Numbered from the stretch's first letter, positions 7,567-16,414 are shown. The stretch: 55,786 bases of DNA from Erythrobacteraceae bacterium E2-1 Yellow Sea (GCA_014983025.1 JADCLP010000012.1:1-55786); one strand, 5' to 3'. The notes: generated by a model not told the origin, from the sequence alone. Translations and numbers: made by a program.

Positions 7567-7856
7567 GGGCCGCTCTGCGTGCGTCGTGCTATCAGATCGC
7601 TGACGACGTGTTTTTAGAATCTCTCTGACGTGCTTTCGGATTGAATCCGGCGTGTTATCAGATTCTGTCCACAGGCCGCGACTCGTCGGTTTTCCTCACT
7701 TTGACCTCGATCTGCGGCCCAGTAACTCTCTAACCTTAGAATATAACCCCCTAACGGTTTCGCCTGCGGCGGGTTTTCTGATTTTGATTTTTGATAGGAT
7801 TAAGAAGGCAAACAGCAGCAATGTTGCACCAGCATGCTCATCTGTCAGCGGGATCC

Positions 7857-8972
7857 TTAGTGTCCAGTGTCAGAGATGCGCAGATGATAGCGTGTGGATT
7901 TGAGGGTCCCGGTCTGGCCAAGAGCCCCCATTGCCACCAGTTCCTGCAGGTCGCGCGTGGCGGTCGCCCGCGATGTTTGTGCGATCGTAATGTAGTTCGC
8001 TGCGCTGAGCCCACCCTTGAAACCATCAAGCCCCTCACGGAACATGCGGACAATCACCCGTTCCTGACGCGGATTCAGCCGTCCACGGTACTTGTTATGG
8101 AACCGCGCCTTGGCCAGCAGAAAATCGGTGAGGGCAAGGCTGTGCTCCTGTGCTTCCAGCACCGTCTCGGCAAAATAGGTGAGCCACGCGGTGACTTCGT
8201 TACCCTTGTTGGCAGCTTCAAGGGCATCGTAATAGGCGGAGCGCTTACGCTGGATCGTCTGTGACAAGGCGATCAGGCTGGGCTGCCCGATCGCCTGAGA
8301 CAGAGCCTTTTCCGAGATCGCCCGTCCAATACGCCCGTTGTCATCCTCGAAGGGATGGATGCTGACGAAATAAAGGTGGGCAAGACCAGACCGGGTGAGG
8401 GCGGGGAGGGGGGCCTTGCCTCCAGGACCGCTCTCCGCGAACCAATCGAGAAATTGCTTCATCTCGCTCGCCATCGCGCTGGAGGGCGGCGCCTCGAAAT
8501 GCACGGCCGGTTTGTGCAGCGCGCCCGACACCACCTGCATCGCGTCCTCATACTCGCGGTAGCGCCCGACCGCATCGATGTCGCTCCGCCCGCTCAGCAC
8601 CATCCGGTGCCATTCGGAAAGAACTTGCTCGGTGAGCGGATCGCCAAAGCTGCGATAGAGCGACATCATCATTGCCGCGATACCGCGCTCGGCGAGCGGA
8701 ATGCGCCGCGCTTCCGTTTCAAGTCCAAATTCACGGCGGAGTGACGACTGTACGCTATCGCGGTTGAGCAGTTCGCCCTCGATTTGCAAGGTCTTCATCG
8801 CCTCGTCGGTCATCACGTCGAGGATGATGTTCGTGCGGTCTTCGCCCCCAAGGTGCTTGACCACGCCGATCATCACGCCCGATTGTTGCAGGAATCGGGC
8901 CTCAAGCGCGGCAAGGGCTTCGCTGTTCCAGCGAAAATCGGGCCAGTCGGGTTGCTGCCAGTTCCACTTCAT
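7857..8972 (-). CDS. Fic-family AMP-transferase-like protein (DUF4172 N-terminus)
   Basis: A 371-aa Fic protein. The Fic core motif is HPFEDDNGRIGR at 206-217; the usual Gly after the acidic residue is Asp here (HPFxDGNGR is typical). An inhibitory-helix motif of the (S/T)xxxE(G/N) type is present as TLQIEG at 61-66, upstream of the core, so the enzyme carries its own inhibitor. The N-terminus (KWNWQQPDWPDFRW) is the DUF4172 type, and the C-terminus has a winged helix (about 310-365, LSAANYITIAQTSRATATRD). Fic enzymes transfer AMP from ATP to protein targets. It is a single gene with palindromes over its promoter. Confidence 0.88.
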   Translation of the reverse strand: MKWNWQQPDWPDFRWNSEALAALEARFLQQSGVMIGVVKHLGGEDRTNIILDVMTDEAMKTLQIEGELLNRDSVQSSLRREFGLETEARRIPLAERGIAAMMMSLYRSFGDPLTEQVLSEWHRMVLSGRSDIDAVGRYREYEDAMQVVSGALHKPAVHFEAPPSSAMASEMKQFLDWFAESGPGGKAPLPALTRSGLAHLYFVSIHPFEDDNGRIGRAISEKALSQAIGQPSLIALSQTIQRKRSAYYDALEAANKGNEVTAWLTYFAETVLEAQEHSLALTDFLLAKARFHNKYRGRLNPRQERVIVRMFREGLDGFKGGLSAANYITIAQTSRATATRDLQELVAMGALGQTGTLKSTRYHLRISDTGH

Positions 8973-9040
8973 GAGGCATTGATCCTAAGCTTATGCCTCA
9001 TCATATGGACATATTTGAGGAATAAATCCATAATTTACGC
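8971..9040. promoter_or_regulatory. Palindromic operator region at the fic start
   Basis: ATGAGGCAT (8971-8979) and ATGCCTCAT (8993-9001) form a perfect 9-bp inverted repeat that overlaps the fic start codon. A second, looser pair (TTTGAGG near 9014, CGCCTCA near 9039) follows. The winged-helix C-terminus of the Fic protein could bind here; that is an inference. Confidence 0.45.
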
Positions 9041-9092
9041 CTCAGAGGCTGTTTTCGATTGCCGGTATTACGTTATAAGCTATTATCGGACT

Positions 9093-9947
9093 ATGGCAGA
9101 GACGCCCATTAGTGCGGCGCAGGCCATTGTCCGCCGTCTTGGCGGAACCTGGCACGGCGCTTACGGCAAGGTCCGTTGTCCCGCACACGCGGACAAGCGG
9201 CCTTCGCTTTCGATCACGCCGGGCGATACCCGCGTCCTCTATAAATGCTTCGCGGGCTGCACCACCGAAGAGATCATCGCGGCGCTGCGCTCCGAGCGCG
9301 TGCTGGTCGAACCCAATCAGCGCGACGATGCCGTGCGGCCCGAGCGCAAGGATCTGGCGCCGCTGTGCCGCGAACTGTGGGGGAGGGCGCTTCCGCTCGC
9401 CGGAACGCCCGGCGAGGCCTATCTTCGGCGGCGCGGTATCGGCCATTCGACGATTGGCCGCTACGAACCCGCTGCGGTGACCTATGACAATGACCGTCGC
9501 ATCCGCTTGCCGGCGCTCTATCTGCCGATCACCGAGGGACGCGACCTGGTCGCGCTGGCGCGGATTTTCATCGATAAGGACGGGCGCAAGCATCCACGTC
9601 TGGCCGAACCCAAGCGCACGCTCGGCAATCCAGGCCATGGCTGCGTGAAGATCGGCGCAATCGAGAACAATCACCTGAACCTCGCCGAAGGCTTCGAGGA
9701 TGCCGAAAGCGTGATCGCTCTGCACGGGCTGCCGGGCTGCTGGTCGGTCAATGGCGTGGAACTCTATGCCCATCTGGCGATCCCCGCGCATATCTGCACG
9801 ATCACCATTTACACCCAGCACGGGAACGCTGCGAAAAACGGCATCGCCAAGGGGGAGGGCAATCTCACTGCTGGCGGGCGCAGTCTTGATATCGTCGCGC
9901 CGCCCCCTGGCGGCGACTGGAACGATGCGATGCTGACTGCGCAATGA
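9093..9947 (+). CDS. Toprim-domain primase-like plasmid protein (DUF7146 type)
   Basis: A 284-aa protein with a CHC2-like zinc-binding N-terminus (CPAHADKRPSL then CFAGC, residues about 29-55) as in DnaG-type primases. A toprim-like region follows (LNLAEGFEDAESVIALHG for the acidic Glu motif, and GGDWNDAM near the C-terminus). Such proteins are common on alphaproteobacterial conjugative plasmids, next to single-strand-binding proteins, and may prime or process transferred DNA. The ATG at 9093 starts the conserved region; the longer upstream frame is antisense to fic. The stop overlaps the next gene by 4 bp. Confidence 0.8.
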   Translation: MAETPISAAQAIVRRLGGTWHGAYGKVRCPAHADKRPSLSITPGDTRVLYKCFAGCTTEEIIAALRSERVLVEPNQRDDAVRPERKDLAPLCRELWGRALPLAGTPGEAYLRRRGIGHSTIGRYEPAAVTYDNDRRIRLPALYLPITEGRDLVALARIFIDKDGRKHPRLAEPKRTLGNPGHGCVKIGAIENNHLNLAEGFEDAESVIALHGLPGCWSVNGVELYAHLAIPAHICTITIYTQHGNAAKNGIAKGEGNLTAGGRSLDIVAPPPGGDWNDAMLTAQ

Positions 9948-10723
9948 AGCCGCGGTTCGTTATCGCCTTTGGTGTCGGCCTGGTTCTGTCGCTGGCCTTC
10001 GTGCGCGCTCATCCCGATGCCATCCGGCACCCGCCAACCAGCGCGCGGCAAACCTGCGACCAGCTTCTTGACCAGTCATTCTGCCATGCCGCTGCATCCG
10101 TCAGGCTGTTGGCGCAGCACCAGCCCATCGGGCAGGCAGGACCTCCGGTTTTGCCCGACCAATTAATGACCCCGGGCACGCTCGACCCCGCCGTGCGGCA
10201 GGCCAACATCGTTGCGACCATCTGCGATGCCACATGGCTGGCCGCGCATGAGCCTGGCGCTTCGTGGGCGAATGCGGCGAGGCGGCGCCGCGCCGCACGC
10301 GATCTGCGCGGACGCGACCCCGAAGCATTCGAGCTCGACCTGCTTGTTCCGATCTCGCTGGGCGGTGAAGCCAGCGACGATCGCAATCTGTGGCTCTTGC
10401 CCTGGATGAACGGGGCCGATGCCAAGGACCGGGTCGAGCGGGTGCTTCACACCGAGGTCTGCGCTGGGAGACTATCGCTTGCCAACGCGCAGACAATGAT
10501 TGCGCGTGACTGGATTGAAGCCGGGAGCCGGTTTGGCATCGACGCAGGTACACCGCGCGTCGCGGCTAGTGGAAACCGGGAGACTGTCGGGCAGACACTC
10601 AGCGGAACGCGGCGGCAGTTTCGCGAACCTGTGGCCCTATCGGCGGTGCGTATCATGCCGGTGTCGGGCGAGGGGGTCCCCTACGCGGTGCCCGCGATAC
10701 CGATGGATTCGAACGAGTTCTAA
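9944..10723 (+). CDS. HNH-like secreted/membrane-anchored protein with altered active site
   Basis: A 259-aa protein with an N-terminal hydrophobic segment (about 5-20, signal peptide or anchor). It keeps the framework of a plasmid/phage HNH family: TPGTLDPAVRQANIVATIC, then a basic helix, then ELDLLVPISLGGEASDDRNL. In the family this last stretch normally reads ExDHLxPLxLGG; here the His of the DH pair is Leu (D132-L133), while the Asn in DRNLW is kept. Nuclease activity is therefore doubtful. It is translationally coupled to the toprim gene and 20 bases upstream of ssb. The C-terminal 80 residues are unrecognised. Confidence 0.7.
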   Translation: MKPRFVIAFGVGLVLSLAFVRAHPDAIRHPPTSARQTCDQLLDQSFCHAAASVRLLAQHQPIGQAGPPVLPDQLMTPGTLDPAVRQANIVATICDATWLAAHEPGASWANAARRRRAARDLRGRDPEAFELDLLVPISLGGEASDDRNLWLLPWMNGADAKDRVERVLHTEVCAGRLSLANAQTMIARDWIEAGSRFGIDAGTPRVAASGNRETVGQTLSGTRRQFREPVALSAVRIMPVSGEGVPYAVPAIPMDSNEF

Positions 10724-10743
10724 GCGAGGAGGAGGAGTAGGCC

Positions 10744-11067
10744 ATGCCCAGAAACATTTCTGAATTCCGGATCATCGGCCAGGTCGGCGGTATCGATACG
10801 CGCGATGCTGTGACTTTCGTCAATCTGGCTGCGAACTACAATCGCAAGGATGGGGACGAGTGGGTGACCGATACCCACTGGAACCGGGTGACCTGCTTTG
10901 GCCGCTGCGCCGAACAGGCGGCAAAGGCGGGGAAGGGCGACATGGTCCATGTGACCGGACGGGTCCGTCAGTCGCAGTACGAAAAGGACGGAGAGACCGT
11001 CTACGGCGTCGACCTCATCGCCGACAGCTTTTCGGTGCTTGCCCGGCAGGATGAAGTGGAAGCTTGA
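10744..11067 (+). CDS. ssb: Single-stranded DNA-binding (OB-fold) protein, short form
   Basis: A 107-aa SSB-like protein. It follows the SSB OB-fold: FRIIGQVGGIDTR, VTFVNLAANYN, THWNRVTCFGRCAEQAAK, GDMVHVTGRVRQSQY. It lacks the long linker and acidic interaction tip of housekeeping SSB, ending in RQDEVEA. A strong ribosome site (GGAGGAGG) precedes the ATG. It probably coats plasmid single strands during transfer or replication. A second, tip-bearing SSB is at 26509. Confidence 0.85.
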   Translation: MPRNISEFRIIGQVGGIDTRDAVTFVNLAANYNRKDGDEWVTDTHWNRVTCFGRCAEQAAKAGKGDMVHVTGRVRQSQYEKDGETVYGVDLIADSFSVLARQDEVEA

Positions 11068-11237
11068 AGAGAATCTGGGTGCGGCCCTTTCGCGCACGGC
11101 TCTATCTGCGACCGAACCCGCCAGCGGTTTCGGCACATCCGTGTGACGATCCTCGCACGATTGAAGGACTGCGCCGGTCTTGCCGGAACGCTTTCTGCGG
11201 CCCGGTCAGACAGCTTTGGTCGAAATGGCGCTGGTAG
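11064..11237 (+). CDS. Possible 57-aa basic small protein (TTG start)
   Basis: A stop-free frame overlaps the ssb stop (TTGA) and would encode a very basic peptide rich in Arg, Trp and Cys (starting KRIWVRPFRARLYLRPNPP). Support is only codon composition and coupling to ssb. It may be non-coding. Confidence 0.25.
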   Translation: MKRIWVRPFRARLYLRPNPPAVSAHPCDDPRTIEGLRRSCRNAFCGPVRQLWSKWRW

Positions 11238-11257
11238 TCATTTGCATCGCTCCTCGA

Positions 11258-11662
11258 TCACGGGTTTCCAAGCAGCTTCGCCGCTTCACCCTGATCGGTC
11301 AGACGTTTGACGGCTTTTCTGTCGAACGACACGAAAACCTCGCCGCCCAGCCATTTGCCTTCATGGGCCATGACGCCATCGGCAAAATCGCCGCCGGTAT
11401 CGAGCACGGCAAGCCCCGCATCGACAGCGGGCCGGTTCGTGACCACGTTGCCGGTATCGACCAGCGCCCGGATCGCAGCGGCGCAATCCTCGTTCGTCAA
11501 ACCATAGGTGCGGCGGAGCACCCAGACGAATTCGCACAGGCATGGGAGCGACACTGCGATCAACGTCGCTTGCCTGAGCAGCCTGTCGACGGCAGCGGCC
11601 TGTTTGGCGTCATCGCGCACGACGCCGCGCACGAGAATATTCGTGTCTGCGGTGACTTTCAT
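11258..11662 (-). CDS. vapC: VapC-type PIN-domain toxin
   Basis: A 134-aa PIN-domain ribonuclease. The acidic active site is visible: ADTNILVR (D6), E in PCLCEFVWVL, D in GGDFADGVMA and D in SFDRKAV. PIN toxins of type II systems cleave tRNA or rRNA when freed from the antitoxin. It starts inside the last codons of the upstream antitoxin gene (ATGA overlap). ATG 11662 is preferred to 11686 because it gives the overlap and the standard N-terminus MKVTADTN. Confidence 0.88.
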   Translation of the reverse strand: MKVTADTNILVRGVVRDDAKQAAAVDRLLRQATLIAVSLPCLCEFVWVLRRTYGLTNEDCAAAIRALVDTGNVVTNRPAVDAGLAVLDTGGDFADGVMAHEGKWLGGEVFVSFDRKAVKRLTDQGEAAKLLGNP

Positions 11663-11919
11663 TCGTCGTCCAGTTCGCCCGCCCAACCCGCAGCAGCGGC
11701 CTCGTTCATTTCCTCAATGGTCGCCCGCTTCTTGGTCTTTCCCGCGAGAAGACCGAGAAACCCGTCGATGGTGCCGCTCGGCTTGGCCGCACGAATGCGC
11801 AGCTCACCGCCGGGCAGCTTCTCGAAATCGACCCGTTCCCCCGGCTGAATGCCGAGATGCTGTAGCAAGTCCCGCTTGAGCGTGACCTGCCCTTTCACTG
11901 TGACTGCGAGCGACGCCAT
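11659..11919 (-). CDS. vapB: AbrB/MazE-type antitoxin of VapBC pair
   Basis: An 86-aa antitoxin. The N-terminal swapped-hairpin DNA-binding domain is clear (TVKGQVTLKRDLLQHLGIQP, then GERVDFEKLPGGELRIR). The C-terminal half (IEEMNEAAAAGWAGELDDE) is the toxin-binding part. It binds VapC and the promoter; a perfect dyad lies 30 bases upstream. Confidence 0.88.
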   Translation of the reverse strand: MASLAVTVKGQVTLKRDLLQHLGIQPGERVDFEKLPGGELRIRAAKPSGTIDGFLGLLAGKTKKRATIEEMNEAAAAGWAGELDDE

Positions 11920-11948
11920 GCATGACCTCCGTTCTGATCGTGTCGATA

Positions 11949-11968
11949 GTAATGTAAATACACATTAC
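11949..11968. promoter_or_regulatory. vapBC operator
   Basis: GTAATGT (11949-11955) and ACATTAC (11962-11968) form a perfect 7-bp dyad with a 6-nt A+T spacer, 30 bases before the vapB start on the minus strand. This is typical of an autoregulated toxin-antitoxin promoter. Confidence 0.6.
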
Positions 11969-12202
11969 CGTCAACGGGCCAGGACGATTGCATGATCGCG
12001 GATTGGCCGGAAGGCGAGGGGGCAGGGGGCGTGGATTGGGCAGGCCCTCCCGGCAATTCAGGCAGTCGTGATCCTTCGCGCCGGTTTCCTCACTGCCCAG
12101 GAGAGCAAGGATAGCCTGCGGCGCTACGCGATCAACAGAGGAGAGGCAGCCTTCGGCCTGGTGATCCGGCGATGAAGCCGGACGCATCACCGGAGATCCT
12201 CG

Positions 12203-15200
12203 ATGACCGCGCTTGCCCAGACACTCGATTTCGATTTCACCCAGCCTTCAATTCTTGCCGCCCGCGCCGTGGCCGATCGGCTTGCATCAGGGCGCGCGCT
12301 CGATCGCCGCGACCTCATGCGGATCATGGAACAGGCCCATGGCGGTGGTGCCGCTGACGGGCACTGGACACTGCGGCAGGCCTATGACGCACTCGAGGCA
12401 GGCGAAGTCCTGTATCTGCGCCATGCCAGCTTCCCCGATAGTCCCGGCGATATTCTCGCGCATCTTGAAGCGCTCACGGCACGGCTTCCGACCCACAGTG
12501 TCCGCAGCGAAGAGCAGATCGCGCTCCAGCAGTTTTCAACCCCCGCGCCGATCGCCTATATTGTCGCCCTGGCGCTGAACCTTACTTCCGCCGACGTGGT
12601 TCTCGAACCCTCGGCGGGAACCGGCCTGCTCGCCGTCTTCGCCGCGCGCGCGGGTGCAGCGCTTATCCTGAACGAGATCGATCCGGGCCGCGCAACGCTG
12701 CTCGGGGCGGCATTCCCTGAGGCTACGGTCACGCGCCATGACGGCGAGCTGATCGACGACTTCTTGCCCCGCGATCAGGTGCCAAGCGCGGTCCTCATCA
12801 ATCCGCCGTTCTCGCGCAGCATCGGCCGCCAGAACGATCCGCTCGCTTGTCTGCGCCATCTGCGCTCGGCGTTGCGCCGGCTCGCCCCCGGCGGCCGCTG
12901 CGCCGCGATCCTTCCGCACGGCATCGATACTGCTACCGCAGAATGGCGGCGTGTGGCGCAGGGCTGCGAGGTGGTCGCCGATCTGCGCCTGCCTCCCCGG
13001 GCCTATGCCAAGCACGGCACGTCGATGGGCGTAAAGCTGGTCGTTCTGCGCAAAGGAGGCGAGGGCAGGACAGGAGTGCTGGACTGCGCAACCCTCGCCG
13101 ATGCTCTGGCCGCAGTTCTGGCGCTGGCGGAAGGCCCACGCATTGCAGCGCTTCCCGTCGCCAGACCGGCGCCATCGAAACCGAGCCTGTTCGGGGCCGT
13201 GAAAAGAGCGCCGCTCGCGCTGACGGCTCGTGCCGCCAAGGCAGGGGCTGAAACCGTGCCGCTTGCCTACACCATCCTCGCCGACCCAGCGCCGGTGGGC
13301 GAAGCCGCCGGACATTATCTTCCCTACCGGCCAAGCCGTCTTGCTATCGCGGGTGCAAAATCGCATCCGACGGCGCTGGTCGAATCGATCGCGATGGGCT
13401 CGATCACCGCGCCGCCTGCATCCTATGTCCCGCTGCTGCCGCCCCGGCTGATCGCTGACGGGCTGCTCTCCGAAGCCCAGCTCGAAACCCTGATCTATGC
13501 CGGTGACGCCTTCGAACGCGATCTTCCCGGTTGCTTTACCCCCGCCGATGAGGGTGTGACTCTCAATCCAGATGCCGAAGGTCAGCGCTACCGGACCGGC
13601 TTTTTCCTCGGCGACGGCACGGGGGCGGGCAAGGGCCGCCAGGTTGCCGCGATCTTTCTCGACCAGTGGCTGCGCGGACGGCGCAAACATGTCTGGATCT
13701 CCAAATCGGAAACCCTGCTCGAAGACGCGCGCCGCGACTGGACCGCGCTCGGCGGGCTCGACCTCGATATCCAGCACCTCAATCAATGGCCGCTCGGCAG
13801 GCCGATCGCCATGTCGGAAGGGATTATCTTCCTGACCTACGCCACGCTGCGCAGCAATCGCGGCGACAAGGGCACGCGTCTGCAGCAACTTCTGGACTGG
13901 CTCGGAACCGATTTCGAGGGCCTCATTGCCTTCGACGAGGCCCACGAAATGCAGAACGTCGCGGGCGGGGAAGGGCGCTTCGGCACCAAGGACGGCTCCG
14001 AGCAGGGAATCGCGGGCCTGCGCCTGCAAAACCTGCTGCCGCGTGCCCGGGTGTTCTATGTCTCGGCAACCGGGGCCAGCGACGTCAACAACCTTGCCTA
14101 CGCCACCCGGCTTGGCCTGTGGGGGCCGGGAACCGCGTTCGCCAACCGCCGCGAGTTCGTCGACAGCCTGCGCCGGGGCGGGATCGCGGCAATGGAACTG
14201 ATTGCCCGCGATCTCAAGATGCAGGGGCTCTACCTTGCGCGCGCGCTCAGTTTTTCGGGCGTCGAATATGACGTGCTCGAACAGAAGCTGACACCCGAGC
14301 AGATCGCCATTTATGACGCCTATGCTGATGCTTTCGCGGTGATTCATGCCAACGTCCAGGCCGCGCTTGACGCGACGCGCGTGGTCGACAAGGTGGAGGG
14401 CGCCACCTACAATTCGGGCGCGAAATCCGCCGCTATCAGCGTCTTCGAATCGGTCAAGCAGCGGGCGTTCTGTCAGCTGTTGATCGGCATGAAGCTGCCC
14501 GCGCTGATCCCGGCGATCACCGCCGATCTTGCGCGCGGCGAATGCGCGGTCATCCAGCTCGTCTCGACCTCGGAGGCCATGCTCAATCGCACCCTTGCGG
14601 CGCTGACGCCGGAGGAACGCGCCAATCTCGATGTCCAGTTGTCGCCTCTCGAAGGGATACTGGGGTATCTGAGGGCTTCCTTCCCGGTGCGGATGATGAA
14701 GACCTTCACCGATGAAAACGGCAAGGTCCGCTCCGAACCGATGAGCGACGGGGACGGAAGCCCCGTCATCAGCCGCGAAGCCGAAGACTTGCGCGACGCG
14801 ATGATCGAGGAGATGTGTGCGCTGCCGCTCGTCGGCTCCGCGCTCGATCATATCATCGGCCATTTCGGGACCGAGATGGTCGCCGAAGTCACCGGACGCT
14901 CGCGCCGCATCGTCGTGGGCCCCGATGGGCGGCAGCGGGTCGAGGCGCGCTCGGCCCGCACCAACCTTGCTGAAACCGATGCCTTCATGCGCGGCGACAA
15001 GCCGGTGCTGATCTTCTCCGATGCGGGCGGCACCGGGCGAAGCTATCATGCCAGCCTCGATTGCGAGAGCCGCAAGCGCCGCCGCAACCATTATCTGCTC
15101 GAACCGGGATGGCGCGCCGACGCGGCGATCCAGGGGCTCGGGCGCACCCATCGCACCGCCCAGCAATCCGCCCCGCTGTTCCGTCCGGTTTCGACCGACT

Positions 15201-16414
15201 GCCGGGGCGAGCGCCGGTTCATCAGCACGATCGCGCGCCGCCTCGACAGCCTCGGAGCCCTGACCCGCGGCCAGCGCCAGACCGGCGGGCAGGGGCTGTT
15301 CGACCCGCGCGACAATCTCGAAAGCGATTTCGCGCGGGAAAGCCTGGTGCAATGGTTCGGCCTGCTGTTTGCGGGCAAGCTGCGCTCGGTGACCTTCGCC
15401 GAGTTCCAGCGCCTGACCGGTCTCAGGCTCGAAGGCGGGAATGGCGGGCTCACCGAAGACCTGCCGCCGATCCAGCGCTGGCTCAACCGCATCCTTGCGC
15501 TGCGCATTGCCATGCAGAACGCCATTTTCGACGAGTATCTGGGTTTGATCGAAGCGCGCGTCGAAGCCGCCCGCGCGGCGGGTACGCTCGACGTCGGGGT
15601 CGAGACGATCAAGGCCGAACGCCTGACCATCCTTGAGCGCAGCGTCATCCGCACCGATCCGGTGAGCGGCGCGGAAACCGAAATCCTGCGGATCGAGGCC
15701 GAAGAACGCTACAGGCCGCTTTCCCTCGACCGCGCCATAGCCATGCTGGACGGGGACTTCACCGTGCCCATGATCAACGACAAGTCGGGCAAGGCGGCGA
15801 TCCGCGAAAACACCTTCTCGCTGACCGACGAGGACGGCGAGATCGTCCACCGCTATGAACTGATCCGCCCGGTCCGCACCGAACGCATCCGCGCCGACGA
15901 ACTCGCCGAAAGTTCATGGGCCGCCGCGAGCAGGGAGGAGTTCCGCAAGGCCTGGCAGGCCGAATATGATGCGCTCAAGGACAAGACCCGCACCAGCACG
16001 ATCTATCTGGTCGCCGGGCTGCTGCTTCCTGTCTGGGGTCATCTCCCCGAAGATCACGTCCAGGTCCGGCGGCTCACCACCGATGACGGGCAATCCTTCC
16101 TTGGCCGGATCGTCCCCGCCCATGAGCTTGGCCGCCTCACGTCAGCGCTCGGGATCGATGCGGGCATTACCATGACCCCCGACGAGGTCGCCCGCTACGT
16201 CATGGCGTCGGGCGCCCTCATGCCGGTCGGCACCTATAATTTGAAGCGCAGCCTGGTGATGGGCGAGCACCGCCTCGAACTGGTGGACTGGCCGCATACC
16301 CGCCTTGCTGAATTGAAAGCCATGGGCCTGTTTTCGGAAGTGATCGCCTACCGCACCCGGCTGTTCGTGCCCGTCAGCGAGGCGGCAGCGATCCTCGCGC
16401 GCATCACTGCCTAA
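12203..16414 (+). CDS. Methyltransferase / strawberry-notch helicase fusion (DarB-like antirestriction candidate)
   Basis: A 1403-aa protein with two modules. Residues about 110-300 form an N6-adenine-type methyltransferase fold: VLEPSAGTGLLAVFAARAG is the SAM loop and NPPF at 200-203 the catalytic motif. Residues about 440-1050 are a superfamily 2 helicase of the strawberry-notch type: GDGTGAGKGRQ (about 470-480, Walker A), FDEAHE (D578-H581), then the SNO C-terminal helicase part with FSDAGGTGRSYHASL and GLGRTHRTAQQ. Large methyltransferase-helicase fusions such as phage P1 DarB protect incoming DNA from restriction; that role here is inferred from architecture and position. It precedes the ParB-like and ArdC genes. 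Confidence 0.85.
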   Translation: MTALAQTLDFDFTQPSILAARAVADRLASGRALDRRDLMRIMEQAHGGGAADGHWTLRQAYDALEAGEVLYLRHASFPDSPGDILAHLEALTARLPTHSVRSEEQIALQQFSTPAPIAYIVALALNLTSADVVLEPSAGTGLLAVFAARAGAALILNEIDPGRATLLGAAFPEATVTRHDGELIDDFLPRDQVPSAVLINPPFSRSIGRQNDPLACLRHLRSALRRLAPGGRCAAILPHGIDTATAEWRRVAQGCEVVADLRLPPRAYAKHGTSMGVKLVVLRKGGEGRTGVLDCATLADALAAVLALAEGPRIAALPVARPAPSKPSLFGAVKRAPLALTARAAKAGAETVPLAYTILADPAPVGEAAGHYLPYRPSRLAIAGAKSHPTALVESIAMGSITAPPASYVPLLPPRLIADGLLSEAQLETLIYAGDAFERDLPGCFTPADEGVTLNPDAEGQRYRTGFFLGDGTGAGKGRQVAAIFLDQWLRGRRKHVWISKSETLLEDARRDWTALGGLDLDIQHLNQWPLGRPIAMSEGIIFLTYATLRSNRGDKGTRLQQLLDWLGTDFEGLIAFDEAHEMQNVAGGEGRFGTKDGSEQGIAGLRLQNLLPRARVFYVSATGASDVNNLAYATRLGLWGPGTAFANRREFVDSLRRGGIAAMELIARDLKMQGLYLARALSFSGVEYDVLEQKLTPEQIAIYDAYADAFAVIHANVQAALDATRVVDKVEGATYNSGAKSAAISVFESVKQRAFCQLLIGMKLPALIPAITADLARGECAVIQLVSTSEAMLNRTLAALTPEERANLDVQLSPLEGILGYLRASFPVRMMKTFTDENGKVRSEPMSDGDGSPVISREAEDLRDAMIEEMCALPLVGSALDHIIGHFGTEMVAEVTGRSRRIVVGPDGRQRVEARSARTNLAETDAFMRGDKPVLIFSDAGGTGRSYHASLDCESRKRRRNHYLLEPGWRADAAIQGLGRTHRTAQQSAPLFRPVSTDCRGERRFISTIARRLDSLGALTRGQRQTGGQGLFDPRDNLESDFARESLVQWFGLLFAGKLRSVTFAEFQRLTGLRLEGGNGGLTEDLPPIQRWLNRILALRIAMQNAIFDEYLGLIEARVEAARAAGTLDVGVETIKAERLTILERSVIRTDPVSGAETEILRIEAEERYRPLSLDRAIAMLDGDFTVPMINDKSGKAAIRENTFSLTDEDGEIVHRYELIRPVRTERIRADELAESSWAAASREEFRKAWQAEYDALKDKTRTSTIYLVAGLLLPVWGHLPEDHVQVRRLTTDDGQSFLGRIVPAHELGRLTSALGIDAGITMTPDEVARYVMASGALMPVGTYNLKRSLVMGEHRLELVDWPHTRLAELKAMGLFSEVIAYRTRLFVPVSEAAAILARITA

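Larger units (their letters stand above)
7158..7665. repeat. Iterons, consensus CGACGTGTTTTCAGAATC
   Basis: Copies on the + strand: 7158-7176, 7582-7598 (degenerate), 7604-7621, 7626-7643, 7648-7665. Copies on the minus strand: 7262-7279, 7403-7421, 7435-7453. A weak half-copy is at 7383-7397. The core CGTGTTTTC/TAG is the best conserved part. The last four + copies form a 22-bp-period array (starts 7582, 7604, 7626, 7648), so they lie on the same face of the helix. Confidence 0.8.
7104..7800. other. oriV: Origin of replication region (iterons, DnaA box, A+T-rich tract)
   Basis: About 750 bases with no gene. It contains eight copies of an 18-19-bp iteron in both orientations, a perfect DnaA box, a 10-bp hairpin, and an A+T-rich stretch near 7725-7800 (TTTTCTGATTTTGATTTTTG) suitable for unwinding. 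Its position directly after repA supports oriV. Confidence 0.8.

Noticed and set aside
12536..15850. 1104-aa minus-strand frame
   Set aside because: Shadow of the helicase/methyltransferase gene. Long antisense frames are common in high-GC DNA; the + strand carries clear helicase motifs.
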